From an uncultured Atopobium sp. (GTDB taxonomy: Bacteria > Actinomycetota > Coriobacteriia > Coriobacteriales > Atopobiaceae), in contig CALHVU010000040.1 in NCBI GenBank assembly GCA_938036925.1, forward strand, positions 1 to 33,708: a stretch of 33,708 bases of DNA, read 5' to 3'. The notes under the pieces were generated by a model that worked only from the letters and a program-made list of their open reading frames with translations, had not been told where the DNA came from and ran no database searches. This document shows positions 24,590 to 31,353 of this stretch, piece after piece. Position 1 is the first letter of the stretch. Each line of letters starts with the position of its first letter. The translations under genes and the position numbers were made by a program.

Positions 24590-24845
24590 ACTTTCCTTCT
24601 TTCTCTCGTTGCGATGTTGCAACAAATACTTATCAAGAATACATAAAAAATGAACTTATCGGTACAACAATCCATACCTGTGGTTCATTGTTTCATGTTT
24701 TGACCTAATTTGAACGCCCTGTTACTGCAGGTAAACTGAGCGTTTTTCAAAACTTGCCGTACGCTTACGCGTCATGCTGATACCACTGACCGATGCAGTT
24801 GAAACAAAATGCTCACGCGTGTGTCATTTGTTACAACTGTAATTA
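24590..24845. promoter_or_regulatory. murP leader region
   Basis: 256 bases between murQ and murP. It contains a 6-bp inverted repeat ACTGTA/TACAGT at the murQ stop (24834-24850), a GATACCACT motif (24779-24787) shared with the divergent promoter region at 27002-27031, and two ACTTATC copies (24628 and 24654). No intrinsic terminator is visible, so murP may be read from murRQ and from its own promoter. Confidence 0.45.
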
Positions 24846-25736
24846 CTACAGTGCACCTCTAACATGACCATGAGCTGCCTCGAGCTTAGCTTTAGCCTCG
24901 TCAACAGGCATCTGAGTAAGCAGCATAACAATCGCAAGCTTTGCATTACCGTCAGCCTGCTCAAGCGCCTGAGCTGCCTCTTCGCGAGTGCAACCAGTTG
25001 CTGCCATGGTGATGTTCTGCGCGCGAACTACCAGCTTCTTATTGGTCTGTTGTACGTCAACCATAAGATTCTGATATGCCTTGCCCACACCAACCATAGA
25101 ACCGGTTGAAATCATGTTCAGAATCATCTTCTGAGCGGTACCAGACTTAAGGCGCGTGGAACCTGTAAGAACCTCAGGACCACAGGAAGGCTCAATAGCA
25201 AGCTCTGCCTCTTTGCCCACTTCAGAACCCTTATTGCAGGCAATAGCAACAGTCTTGCAGCCCAAAGAGCGAGCATAGCGCAGGCCGCCAATAACGTAAG
25301 GTGTGCGACCACTAGCTGCAATTCCAATAGCAATGTCGTTCTTGTTCAGGCCAATCTTCTTGAACTCCTCTTCGCAAAGCTCAAGAGAATCTTCCGCGCC
25401 TTCAACTGCACGTACAAAGGCCTTCTCGCCACCGGCGATAAGACCAACAACCACGTCAGGAGAAACGCCAAAAGTAGGCGGACACTCAACCGCGTCTAAA
25501 ACACCCAGGCGACCGGAAGTTCCAGCGCCAAAATAGACAATTCTGCCGCCAGCTTCTAGCGAGGAAACTGCCCACTCAACTGCCTGTGCTACCTGGGGAA
25601 GAACCTCTTTTACGCCAGCTACCACGTTGAGGTCTTCCTGGTTCATAACGCTGACCAGCTCAAGCGGCGTCATCTGATCCAGGTCCATGGTGTTGGGATT
25701 TCTTGCCTCGGTGACAAGCTTTGTTAAATCAATCAC
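24846..25736 (-). CDS. murQ: N-acetylmuramic acid 6-phosphate etherase
   Basis: Cleaves the lactyl ether of MurNAc-6P to give GlcNAc-6P and D-lactate. From GTG 25736 the protein has 296 residues, the standard length; GAAGGTGG lies just upstream and an in-frame TTG at 25769 is less likely. It has a SIS domain with YFGAGTSGRLGVLDAVECPPTFG (here Glu84 corresponds to the catalytic Glu), IAASGRTPYVIGGLRYA and STRLKSGTAQKMILNMIST (a family hallmark), then a UBA-like C-terminal helical part. It starts 35 bases after the murR stop. Confidence 0.97.
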   Translation of the reverse strand: MIDLTKLVTEARNPNTMDLDQMTPLELVSVMNQEDLNVVAGVKEVLPQVAQAVEWAVSSLEAGGRIVYFGAGTSGRLGVLDAVECPPTFGVSPDVVVGLIAGGEKAFVRAVEGAEDSLELCEEEFKKIGLNKNDIAIGIAASGRTPYVIGGLRYARSLGCKTVAIACNKGSEVGKEAELAIEPSCGPEVLTGSTRLKSGTAQKMILNMISTGSMVGVGKAYQNLMVDVQQTNKKLVVRAQNITMAATGCTREEAAQALEQADGNAKLAIVMLLTQMPVDEAKAKLEAAHGHVRGAL

Positions 25737-25771
25737 ATTTCCACCTTCTGTGTTGTGATTTTTACGCAATA

Positions 25772-26686
25772 TTACGCAATGACGTCGTTGTCTATACCAG
25801 GCAAATCTTGGTCAGAAGAAAGCGTATTGACACGCTCGGCTGAATCCAACTTGCCAATATAGTTTGTCGAGAAACGCTTAACGCTCTTCTCGTAATTTCT
25901 ATTTACATAGGCTGCAAAGAGCGCATCTACAACGTTGAGCTGGGCAATTCTTGAAGACATGGCGCCGCTTCTCATGATGTGCTCTGTTTCCGCAACGCCC
26001 AAAACGTAGTCGGAGCGGTGAATGAGCTCTGAATCAATGCCGCCGCGAGTGATGGAGACCACCTTGGCACCGTTTGCCTTTGCAATCCAGGCACACTCAA
26101 TGGCTTCTCGCGTAAGGCCTGAGTAGCTGACCACAATAGCAAGATCTTCTCGCCCCATGTTTTTGGCGTAGAGCATCTGAGAGTGGTAATCGTCGCTCAA
26201 ATTGCAGTTGATGTTAAGGCGCATGAGTTTGAGCTGCAGATCTCTTGCAACCAGAAGCGAAGCTCCCATGCCAAAGAGGCAGATGGAATGAGCTTGCATC
26301 ATGAGTGAAACAACTGAGTCAACAACCTGAGCGTCAAGCAATTGCCTGGTAAGCTCCAGCGAAGAAATGTTCTTTGCCGTAACTTTTTCGATGATTACAT
26401 CAGTGGTGTCACCTGCGATAACTCCGCCGACAGCAATATCGTTGCTTTTGTTGCTTACTGCCAGCTCGTAAATGAGCGCCTGCTGGAACTCTTTATAGCC
26501 ACCGCAGCCAAGCTTCTTGCAAAGCCTGACAACCGTTGATGCAGATGTATACGTTTGAGCTGCTAGTTTATGGATTGATTGACCAACTGCCGCCTCTGGA
26601 TCCGACAGAATATAGTCGACAATATCGCGTTCAGCTGAACTAGCATTCTTGCGATACTCTTCCAGACGTAGACGAACACCTCTCAC
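25772..26686 (-). CDS. murR: RpiR/MurR-family transcriptional regulator
   Basis: 304 residues: an RpiR helix-turn-helix (about 1-77; SIHKLAAQTYTSASTVVRLCKKLG contains the recognition helix, key part SASTVVRLCKKLG) and a SIS sugar-phosphate-binding domain (about 120-255; GMGASLLVARDLQLKL and VVSYSGLTREAIE). The start is GTG 26686 with GGAGGTGATT seven bases ahead. As first gene of murR-murQ-murP it is expected to sense MurNAc-6P and control the locus and perhaps the divergent hydrolase. Candidate operators are noted at 27002-27049 and 24779. Confidence 0.92.
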   Translation of the reverse strand: MRGVRLRLEEYRKNASSAERDIVDYILSDPEAAVGQSIHKLAAQTYTSASTVVRLCKKLGCGGYKEFQQALIYELAVSNKSNDIAVGGVIAGDTTDVIIEKVTAKNISSLELTRQLLDAQVVDSVVSLMMQAHSICLFGMGASLLVARDLQLKLMRLNINCNLSDDYHSQMLYAKNMGREDLAIVVSYSGLTREAIECAWIAKANGAKVVSITRGGIDSELIHRSDYVLGVAETEHIMRSGAMSSRIAQLNVVDALFAAYVNRNYEKSVKRFSTNYIGKLDSAERVNTLSSDQDLPGIDNDVIA

Positions 26687-27001
26687 GCAATCACCTCCGG
26701 CCGTCCAGTTGACTAAAACGTTTGACTATATTGTTTCACGATGCCATAAAAATTTCATCTGTAAAGTAGGCAGTGCCGTAAACGGTAGTATTGTATGCGC
26801 AAGTGTAAGCGCGCTCCATGTGCGTTGCATGCGTGACTGCTCATGTTTTCCCAGTATAATGCGGGGACAATTGTCGCAAAAACTGAGCCTTGATTTGGGT
26901 ACGTTACTATCACTTCATAAAAACTTTTACTATCGAGTAGACATTTGACCACGTAAAACCTGATTAAAATATTTCATCTTTGCCTAAAAAATTCAAATTT
27001 A

Positions 27002-27031
27002 GATACCATTGACAGCTTTTTTGATACCACT
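27002..27031 (+). promoter_or_regulatory. Candidate MurR operator: paired GATACCA(C/T)T
   Basis: GATACCATT at 27002-27010 and GATACCACT at 27023-27031, 21 bases apart. A third GATACCACT is at 24779-24787 upstream of murP. All are followed by a TGAC-like or CGC sequence. Confidence 0.4.
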
Positions 27032-27035
27032 CGCA

Positions 27036-27049
27036 GTACGTTAACGTAC
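27036..27049. promoter_or_regulatory. Perfect 14-bp palindrome GTACGTTAACGTAC
   Basis: Fully symmetrical, directly beside the GATACCA pair. A partial form, GTACGTTAC, occurs near 26899. It resembles an operator for a dimeric regulator; the regulator is unknown. Confidence 0.5.
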
Positions 27050-27173
27050 CCATTATTTCATCTTGGACAAACTAGCTGCAATTTTGATGAAACGCACGTC
27101 ATCATAAGCGCAAATTATCTCAGCCAATTGAGATAGCAGGTGTTTCACCTAAGGCAAAACCGAAGGAGACGAT

Positions 27174-29171
27174 ATGCGCACCAACGAAGATTTGCACCAG
27201 AATCAAAACGCTCACTCTGAGCACTCATCTAACGCAGGCTCCCCTGCTGGACAGACCAGAAGGCAATTTCTGAGCAGAAGTGCTCTTGGTCTAGCCGCTC
27301 TAGCAGGCCTTGGCCTTACCGCCTGCCAGACAAAGGGTGGCGCAACTGCTGCTAAGGGAACCGCAAAGAAGGTTGACTCTGTAGACGGAACCTTCCAGTA
27401 CGAGAAGGTCTTCCCTGTTCTTAACGACAACGAGGCCTTTGACGACTCTCTTGTTACCAACCAGCTCAACAGCTTTGTTTGCTTTGCTGGTCAGGGCACC
27501 GTCTATGTAAAGAGCTCCGAGCCTCAGAGCTTTGCGCTCTTTGTAAACGGTCACCAGTTTCCAACCGACAAGCTTGACGGCTCCTCCTGGAACCAAATTG
27601 ACATCTCTGACGTAACCGTCAACGGCGATAACCGCCTGCAGGTCAGCACTGTTAAAGAGACCCAGGCAACCTTTGAGGTCAAGGTTGGCTACCCAACCCT
27701 TATTGACGGCACCAAGGACTACGCCGACAACGACAACTTCAAGCTGATTGACCAGATTATCAACGCAGAGATTGCCAACGGCTTTACCTCTGCTCAGCTG
27801 GTTGTTACCAGGTACGGCAAGATTATCAAGAAGACTAACTACGGCAACGTCAATTCTTACAACAAGGACGGCTCTCGCATCAAAGACGGCAAGGCTGTTG
27901 ACGACAACACCCTCTATGACCTGGCCTCTAACACAAAGATGTATGCCACTAACCTGGCAATTGAGAAGCTGGTCACCGACGGTCAGCTGGACGTTTCCAA
28001 GAAGGTTCAGGAGTACATTCCAGACTTCAAGGACCAGGAGGGCGATAAGATCCTGGGCAAGAACGAGCTTACCGTTCGTGAGATTCTTGAGCACCAGGCT
28101 GGATTCCCACCAGATCCCCAGTACCACAACCGCAACTACAACCCAGAGAAGCCTGACGATCCACAGCCAAACGCAAACCAGAAGCTGTACTCTCAGAATC
28201 GCGACGAGATTCTGCAAAAGATCATCGAGACCCCTCTGCAGTACGTCCCAGGCACCAAGACTGCCTATTCCGACGTAGACTACATGCTTCTTGGTTTTAT
28301 CATCGAGAAGATCACCAACAAGCGCCTTGACCAGTACGTTAAGGAAGCTCTCTACGAGCCACTGGGACTCAAGAACGTCACGTTCAACCCACTGGACAAC
28401 GGCTTCAAGGCTGCTGGAATCGCAGCTACCGAGCTTAACGGCAACACCCGCGACGGCCTCATTACCTTTGACAACATGCGTACCGACACCATTCAAGGTA
28501 CGGTCCATGACGAGAAGGCCTACTACGCCATGGGTGGCATCTCTGGTCACGCTGGTCTATTTGCCAACGCTTCTGACCTGGCTGTTCTTGTCCAGACCGT
28601 TATGAACCGTGGTGGCTACGGCAACACCATGCTCTTCAGCGAGGACGTTCACGACCAGTTCATCAAGCCAAAGGACACCAGCGTCACCTACGGTTTGGGC
28701 TGGAGGCGTAAGGGTCACATTGGCTACCAGTGGGCCTTCTCGCCAATTGCAAACGCTGCAACCGTTGGCCACACCGGCTGGACCGGCACGCTTACCGTCA
28801 TTGACGTCTACAACAACACCAGCTTGGTGCTGCTCACCAATACTAAGAACTCGCCTGTCATTGATAACAAGGTCAACCCTAACGACTTTGTGGGCAACCA
28901 CTTCCTGACCGGCGGCTACGGTGTTGTTTCTACGCTGGCATTTGATGGTCTTGACGACGCAAACGCTGAGGGCAACAACGCCAAGCTCATGGACATGGTT
29001 ATTGCCAAGTACAAGCTCATTCAGGCCGAGGCAGATTATCAGACTGACCCCGATAAGGCTTCCCTGAAGGCATTGCTTGAGGTTTGCGACCAGAGGAAAG
29101 CCTCTAAGGTTATCAAGGACTTCCAGGCAAGCGACCTGTACAAGACCATCTCGGAGTTTGTTGGTAAGTAG
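27174..29171 (+). CDS. Tat-exported serine hydrolase lipoprotein (beta-lactamase/PBP4-like, YfeW/AmiE type)
   Basis: 665 residues. The N-terminus carries a twin-arginine signal (RRQFLS, Arg29-Arg30) and a lipobox ending LTAC with Cys51, so the protein should leave folded and be lipid-anchored outside. A beta-rich segment (about 70-175) precedes a class C beta-lactamase-like domain with S-x-x-K SNTK (Ser252, Lys255), Tyr-x-Asp YSD (365-367) and HTG (533-535). Relatives sit beside mur genes elsewhere: YfeW in E. coli, and AmiE in Bacillus, an N-acetylmuramyl-L-alanine amidase. Stripping peptides from muropeptides outside the cell is therefore the likely job; D,D-carboxypeptidase activity is the alternative. 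AAGGAG precedes the ATG. It is divergent from murR. Confidence 0.85.
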   Translation: MRTNEDLHQNQNAHSEHSSNAGSPAGQTRRQFLSRSALGLAALAGLGLTACQTKGGATAAKGTAKKVDSVDGTFQYEKVFPVLNDNEAFDDSLVTNQLNSFVCFAGQGTVYVKSSEPQSFALFVNGHQFPTDKLDGSSWNQIDISDVTVNGDNRLQVSTVKETQATFEVKVGYPTLIDGTKDYADNDNFKLIDQIINAEIANGFTSAQLVVTRYGKIIKKTNYGNVNSYNKDGSRIKDGKAVDDNTLYDLASNTKMYATNLAIEKLVTDGQLDVSKKVQEYIPDFKDQEGDKILGKNELTVREILEHQAGFPPDPQYHNRNYNPEKPDDPQPNANQKLYSQNRDEILQKIIETPLQYVPGTKTAYSDVDYMLLGFIIEKITNKRLDQYVKEALYEPLGLKNVTFNPLDNGFKAAGIAATELNGNTRDGLITFDNMRTDTIQGTVHDEKAYYAMGGISGHAGLFANASDLAVLVQTVMNRGGYGNTMLFSEDVHDQFIKPKDTSVTYGLGWRRKGHIGYQWAFSPIANAATVGHTGWTGTLTVIDVYNNTSLVLLTNTKNSPVIDNKVNPNDFVGNHFLTGGYGVVSTLAFDGLDDANAEGNNAKLMDMVIAKYKLIQAEADYQTDPDKASLKALLEVCDQRKASKVIKDFQASDLYKTISEFVGK

Positions 29172-29357
29172 CACGCGGGAACCGCTTACCGGCAGAGACT
29201 TCGCTCAACGGTAAAAGCGCCGATCAACGGTAAGAAGCGACTCCTTACGTAAAGCTCGTGTAAACAAGCTGCGGAGCGGGAATAAACGCAGTACACGAAC
29301 AAGGTACGATACACATCTTGTCTAGCAACGGCCCTCTCCTCCGTCTAGACACACCAA

Positions 29358-29394
29358 AGCCCGGATGCTATTGCGCGGCATCCGGGCTCTTTTG
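29358..29394 (+). terminator. Rho-independent terminator downstream of the serine hydrolase
   Basis: 11-bp perfect stem AGCCCGGATGC/GCATCCGGGCT, 9-base loop, then CTTTT. It lies 187 bases past the stop codon, giving an unusually long 3' untranslated region. Confidence 0.92.
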
Positions 29395-29465
29395 TGTGCA
29401 CGTGCGCGCTGGGTCCGCGAGCTGCGCGGATTTCTCGGCAGGTGCGCTGCGAGCCTGAAAAGTAA

Positions 29466-29496
29466 AAAGAATCTGTATTTGAGATACAGATTCTTT
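29466..29496 (-). terminator. 13-bp hairpin, possible terminator of the FMN reductase gene
   Basis: AAAGAATCTGTAT/ATACAGATTCTTT with a 5-base loop. On the minus strand it is followed by TTTTACTTTT. The stem is AT-rich and lies 160 bases after the leftward gene; it also overlaps the first tandem repeat unit. Confidence 0.45.
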
Positions 29497-29574
29497 GATG
29501 AAATCAGGCAAATCCACAGTTTCTTTTGCGCTTTTAGGCAAAAGTTACAGATTCTTTGCAGAAATCAGGCACGC
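29485..29574. repeat. Three degenerate 30-31 bp tandem repeats
   Basis: Units start at 29485, 29515 and 29546. Units 1 and 3 share TACAGATTCTTTG..GAAATCAGGCA with two changes; unit 2 is degenerate (ACAGTTTCTTTTG, TTTAGGCA). They are contiguous, so not CRISPR. Confidence 0.85.
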
Positions 29575-29575
29575 T

Positions 29576-29655
29576 TTGCGGTCACGAACTTGCGCTCGCA
29601 TTGCGATCGCGTGCATTGCGGTCACGAGCTTGCGGGCGCGTTCGCTAGGCGCACC
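29576..29655. repeat. Two 40-bp GC-rich repeats ending at the FMN reductase stop
   Basis: TTGCGGTCACGA(A/G)CTTGCG begins both units (29576 and 29616); the second halves have diverged. TTGCG occurs five times in about 60 bases. Confidence 0.75.
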
Positions 29656-30204
29656 TTACAATGCGGCGAGAAAATCCTCTGCTTGCTGGGCGATTGCCTC
29701 GTGAACCTCGGGTTCTGGCTCCCAAGTTCCCTCAGTCCAAGCGGTAACAGGAAGTGAGAAGCCATTGAACGGCTCAACTGGCTTAGTGCGCAGGGCCAGG
29801 AACTGCTGCTTAACCACGGCAAGCGATCCTGCAGTCTTGTTTCGGCCACCAACGCCACTTGCAGTGACAACCTTGCCAGCAATTGCGGTCTCGGACTTCT
29901 TCTCGTAATCGGAAGTGAGCGGACGGCTCAGCCAGTCCAGGATATTCTTAACGGTGCCGGGAATACTGTAGTTGTACTCCGGGGTAAAGAGCCACACGCC
30001 GTCGGCGGCCATGACGGCATCCCTAACCTTTTGGACACCTTCAGGAGCTGGGAATTCCTCGTCCTGGTTGAGCAGAGGGACGTCCAAAACGTCAACGACC
30101 TCAATCTCAGCCTTGCCCTCAAGCGCCTTTGCCGCAACCTGGCTCAGCGTCTTATTGAACGAATTTTTACGGCCAGAACCGATGATAAATACAATTTTCT
30201 TCAT
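29656..30204 (-). CDS. NADPH-dependent FMN reductase family protein
   Basis: 182-residue flavodoxin-like protein that reduces FMN or quinones with NAD(P)H. The phosphate-binding loop is GSGRKNSFNKTLS (about 9-21), and the family hallmark TPEYNYSIPGTVKNILDWLSR is in the middle (key part PEYNYSIPG). AGAGG precedes the ATG at 30204. Upstream, the fRMsr gene ends in its own terminator, so this gene is probably transcribed separately. The natural substrate is unknown; a role in redox or metal defence would fit the neighbouring methionine sulfoxide and glyoxalase genes. Confidence 0.9.
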   Translation of the reverse strand: MKKIVFIIGSGRKNSFNKTLSQVAAKALEGKAEIEVVDVLDVPLLNQDEEFPAPEGVQKVRDAVMAADGVWLFTPEYNYSIPGTVKNILDWLSRPLTSDYEKKSETAIAGKVVTASGVGGRNKTAGSLAVVKQQFLALRTKPVEPFNGFSLPVTAWTEGTWEPEPEVHEAIAQQAEDFLAAL

Positions 30205-30232
30205 AAGCAGACCTCTCCGTGAATGCTGTGTA

Positions 30233-30273
30233 AATAAAAATCATGCACGAGCAAATCTGCCCGTACATGATTT
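30233..30273 (-). terminator. Terminator downstream of the fRMsr gene
   Basis: Minus strand: stem AAATCATG(T)ACG with CGT(G)CATGATTT, one mismatch, followed by TTATTT. It is 32 bases past the stop at 30305. Confidence 0.8.
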
Positions 30274-30304
30274 GTGTACCCAAATGTTAGGCCTGTAGTC
30301 GTAT

Positions 30305-30874
30305 TTAACAGAAGTCCGAGAAATTCGCACAGCTCTCAAGCGCTTTTACCACCTGCTCAAGACCTGCGAAGTCTTCCTGGGTGAACCTTGCCACGCTCGG
30401 ACTATCAATATCCAGCACGCCAACTACCTGGTTATCCTTGATGATAGGAACGACCACCTCAGAGTTTGATGCAGAGTCGCATGCAATATGTCCTGGGAAC
30501 TGATGCACGTCCTCTACCAGCTGACTTGTCTTTGTTTCCGCAGCCGTGCCACACACTCCCCGACCAAAGGGAATGCGCACGCAGGCAACCTTTCCCTGGA
30601 ACGGTCCTAGGCGCAGCTCGGGAATGCGCGGCTCGTGGTCGCTCGGGGCTACGTCCGGCTCTACGCCCGAAACCGCACCCGGCTCCGCACCCGAGGCCGC
30701 ACCCAGCTCCGCTCCCGACACCGTGGCAGGATCTACCAGGTAGAACCCTGCCCAGTTAATGTCATCCAAAGCGTCCCACAGAAGAGCTGCAGCGTTGGAC
30801 AGCACCGGTAGCCAGTGAGCGTCAACCTCAGCAAGCGAGACAATCTGTTTTGTAAGTAAACCGTAGTCAGTCAT
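30305..30874 (-). CDS. msrC: Free methionine-(R)-sulfoxide reductase, GAF domain
   Basis: Reduces free Met-R-sulfoxide with thioredoxin. 189 residues, GAF fold. Hallmarks: NWAGFYL (40-46), LGPFQGKVAC, GRGVCG, FPGHIACDSASNSEVVVPI, LDIDSP. The three redox cysteines are present as Cys98, Cys108 and Cys132. A foreign-looking low-complexity insert (52-75) consists of three 8-residue repeats (VSGAELGA, ASGAEPGA, VSGVEPDV) in the loop after the second strand, matching a DNA tandem repeat. The ATG lies two bases after the stop of the upstream glyoxalase-family gene, so they are translated together. Confidence 0.93.
   Translation of the reverse strand: MTDYGLLTKQIVSLAEVDAHWLPVLSNAAALLWDALDDINWAGFYLVDPATVSGAELGAASGAEPGAVSGVEPDVAPSDHEPRIPELRLGPFQGKVACVRIPFGRGVCGTAAETKTSQLVEDVHQFPGHIACDSASNSEVVVPIIKDNQVVGVLDIDSPSVARFTQEDFAGLEQVVKALESCANFSDFC
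30657..30728. repeat. Three 24-bp tandem repeats inside msrC
   Basis: Units 30657-30680, 30681-30704 and 30705-30728, each a variant of GGCTCCGCACCCGA..CCGC. In frame, so they encode three 8-residue repeats. Confidence 0.9.
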
Positions 30875-30876
30875 GT

Positions 30877-31245
30877 TTACTTCTCTGGCAGAATCTCAAT
30901 CCAGCAGCCATCAGGGTCTGCGATAAAGTAGAGACCCATCTTTGGGTTCTCTTTAACAATACAGCCCATCTCCTCGTGAAGTGCGTGGAACGCATCAAAA
31001 TCGTCAACGCGGAACGCAATGTGAGTGTCTTTTCCGCCGTTATCGTAGGGGTCTACCCAACCGCGGTTCCACGTGAGCTCCAGCTCAAAGGGAGACCAGT
31101 CGTTTACCAAAAACGTATTGGTCCAAGAACCATCCTCTGGTCCCTTAACGCGGTCAACACGGAATCCCAGAGCCTTCTTGTAGAACTCGACGGTTTTTTC
31201 GTTATCCAAAACGTGGGTGCAGCGGTGAACAAATCGTGCCTGCAT
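30877..31245 (-). CDS. Glyoxalase I / VOC family protein (lactoylglutathione lyase-like)
   Basis: 122 residues with two beta-alpha-beta-beta-beta modules. Candidate metal ligands in the GloA positions: His7, Glu56 (FELELTW), His75 (DTHIAF) and Glu117 (WIEILPEK). The N-terminal FYKKALGF and the C-terminal ADPDGCWIEIL are family-typical. It may detoxify methylglyoxal with glutathione or another thiol; these bacteria often lack glutathione, so the cofactor is open. AAAGGAGG gives a strong start. Upstream lies a hairpin-bearing leader (31263-31296). Confidence 0.88.
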   Translation of the reverse strand: MQARFVHRCTHVLDNEKTVEFYKKALGFRVDRVKGPEDGSWTNTFLVNDWSPFELELTWNRGWVDPYDNGGKDTHIAFRVDDFDAFHALHEEMGCIVKENPKMGLYFIADPDGCWIEILPEK

Positions 31246-31262
31246 AAATCCTCCTTTGATAT

Positions 31263-31296
31263 CGAGAACCCCCGCTACTAGACGGGGTTTCTCGCC
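31263..31296 (-). promoter_or_regulatory. Hairpin leader of the glyoxalase-family gene
   Basis: CGAGAACCCCCG (31263-31274) pairs with CGGGGTTTCTCG (31283-31294) apart from one mismatch. There is no T-run after it on the minus strand; the ribosome site follows. It contains a variant of the GGCGAGAAACCCGTC motif. It could stop pepF transcripts or regulate the downstream gene. Confidence 0.55.
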
Positions 31297-31353
31297 ATAT
31301 GAACTACGTGCTGGTAGATGGACTGCCAGCGGAAATCGTGCTCGGTTACGCGC

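Larger units (their letters stand above)
26687..27173. promoter_or_regulatory. 487-bp divergent control region of the muropeptide locus
   Basis: There is no gene. It contains repeated TTTCATC (26753, 26972, 27056 and, inverted, near 27086), the GATACCA pair (27002-27010, 27023-27031), a 14-bp palindrome (27036-27049), TATCTCA/TGAGATA (27116-27135) and AGGTG/CACCT (27138-27150), then AAGGAG before the ATG at 27174. This density of symmetrical sites suits a shared regulatory region. Confidence 0.6.
29172..29655. other. 484-bp intergenic region with terminator and tandem repeats
   Basis: Contains two copies of CAACGGTAA followed by A/G-rich sequence (near 29206 and 29224), a terminator (29358-29394), a 13-bp hairpin, three 30-bp repeats (29485-29574) and two 40-bp GC-rich repeats (29576-29655). 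No ORF or tRNA was seen. A small RNA ending at the terminator is possible but unsupported by a promoter. Confidence 0.7.

Noticed and set aside
27300..28550. 416-codon minus-strand frame opposite the serine hydrolase
   Set aside because: Val/Leu-rich shadow created by the codon use of the real gene; no family resemblance.
29172..29357. tRNA or other structural RNA after the serine hydrolase
   Set aside because: No cloverleaf, no GTTC T-loop and no CCA end; the repeats do not fold into a known RNA by eye.
29485..29574. Possible CRISPR array
   Set aside because: Units are contiguous and degenerate with no spacers, and no cas gene is present.
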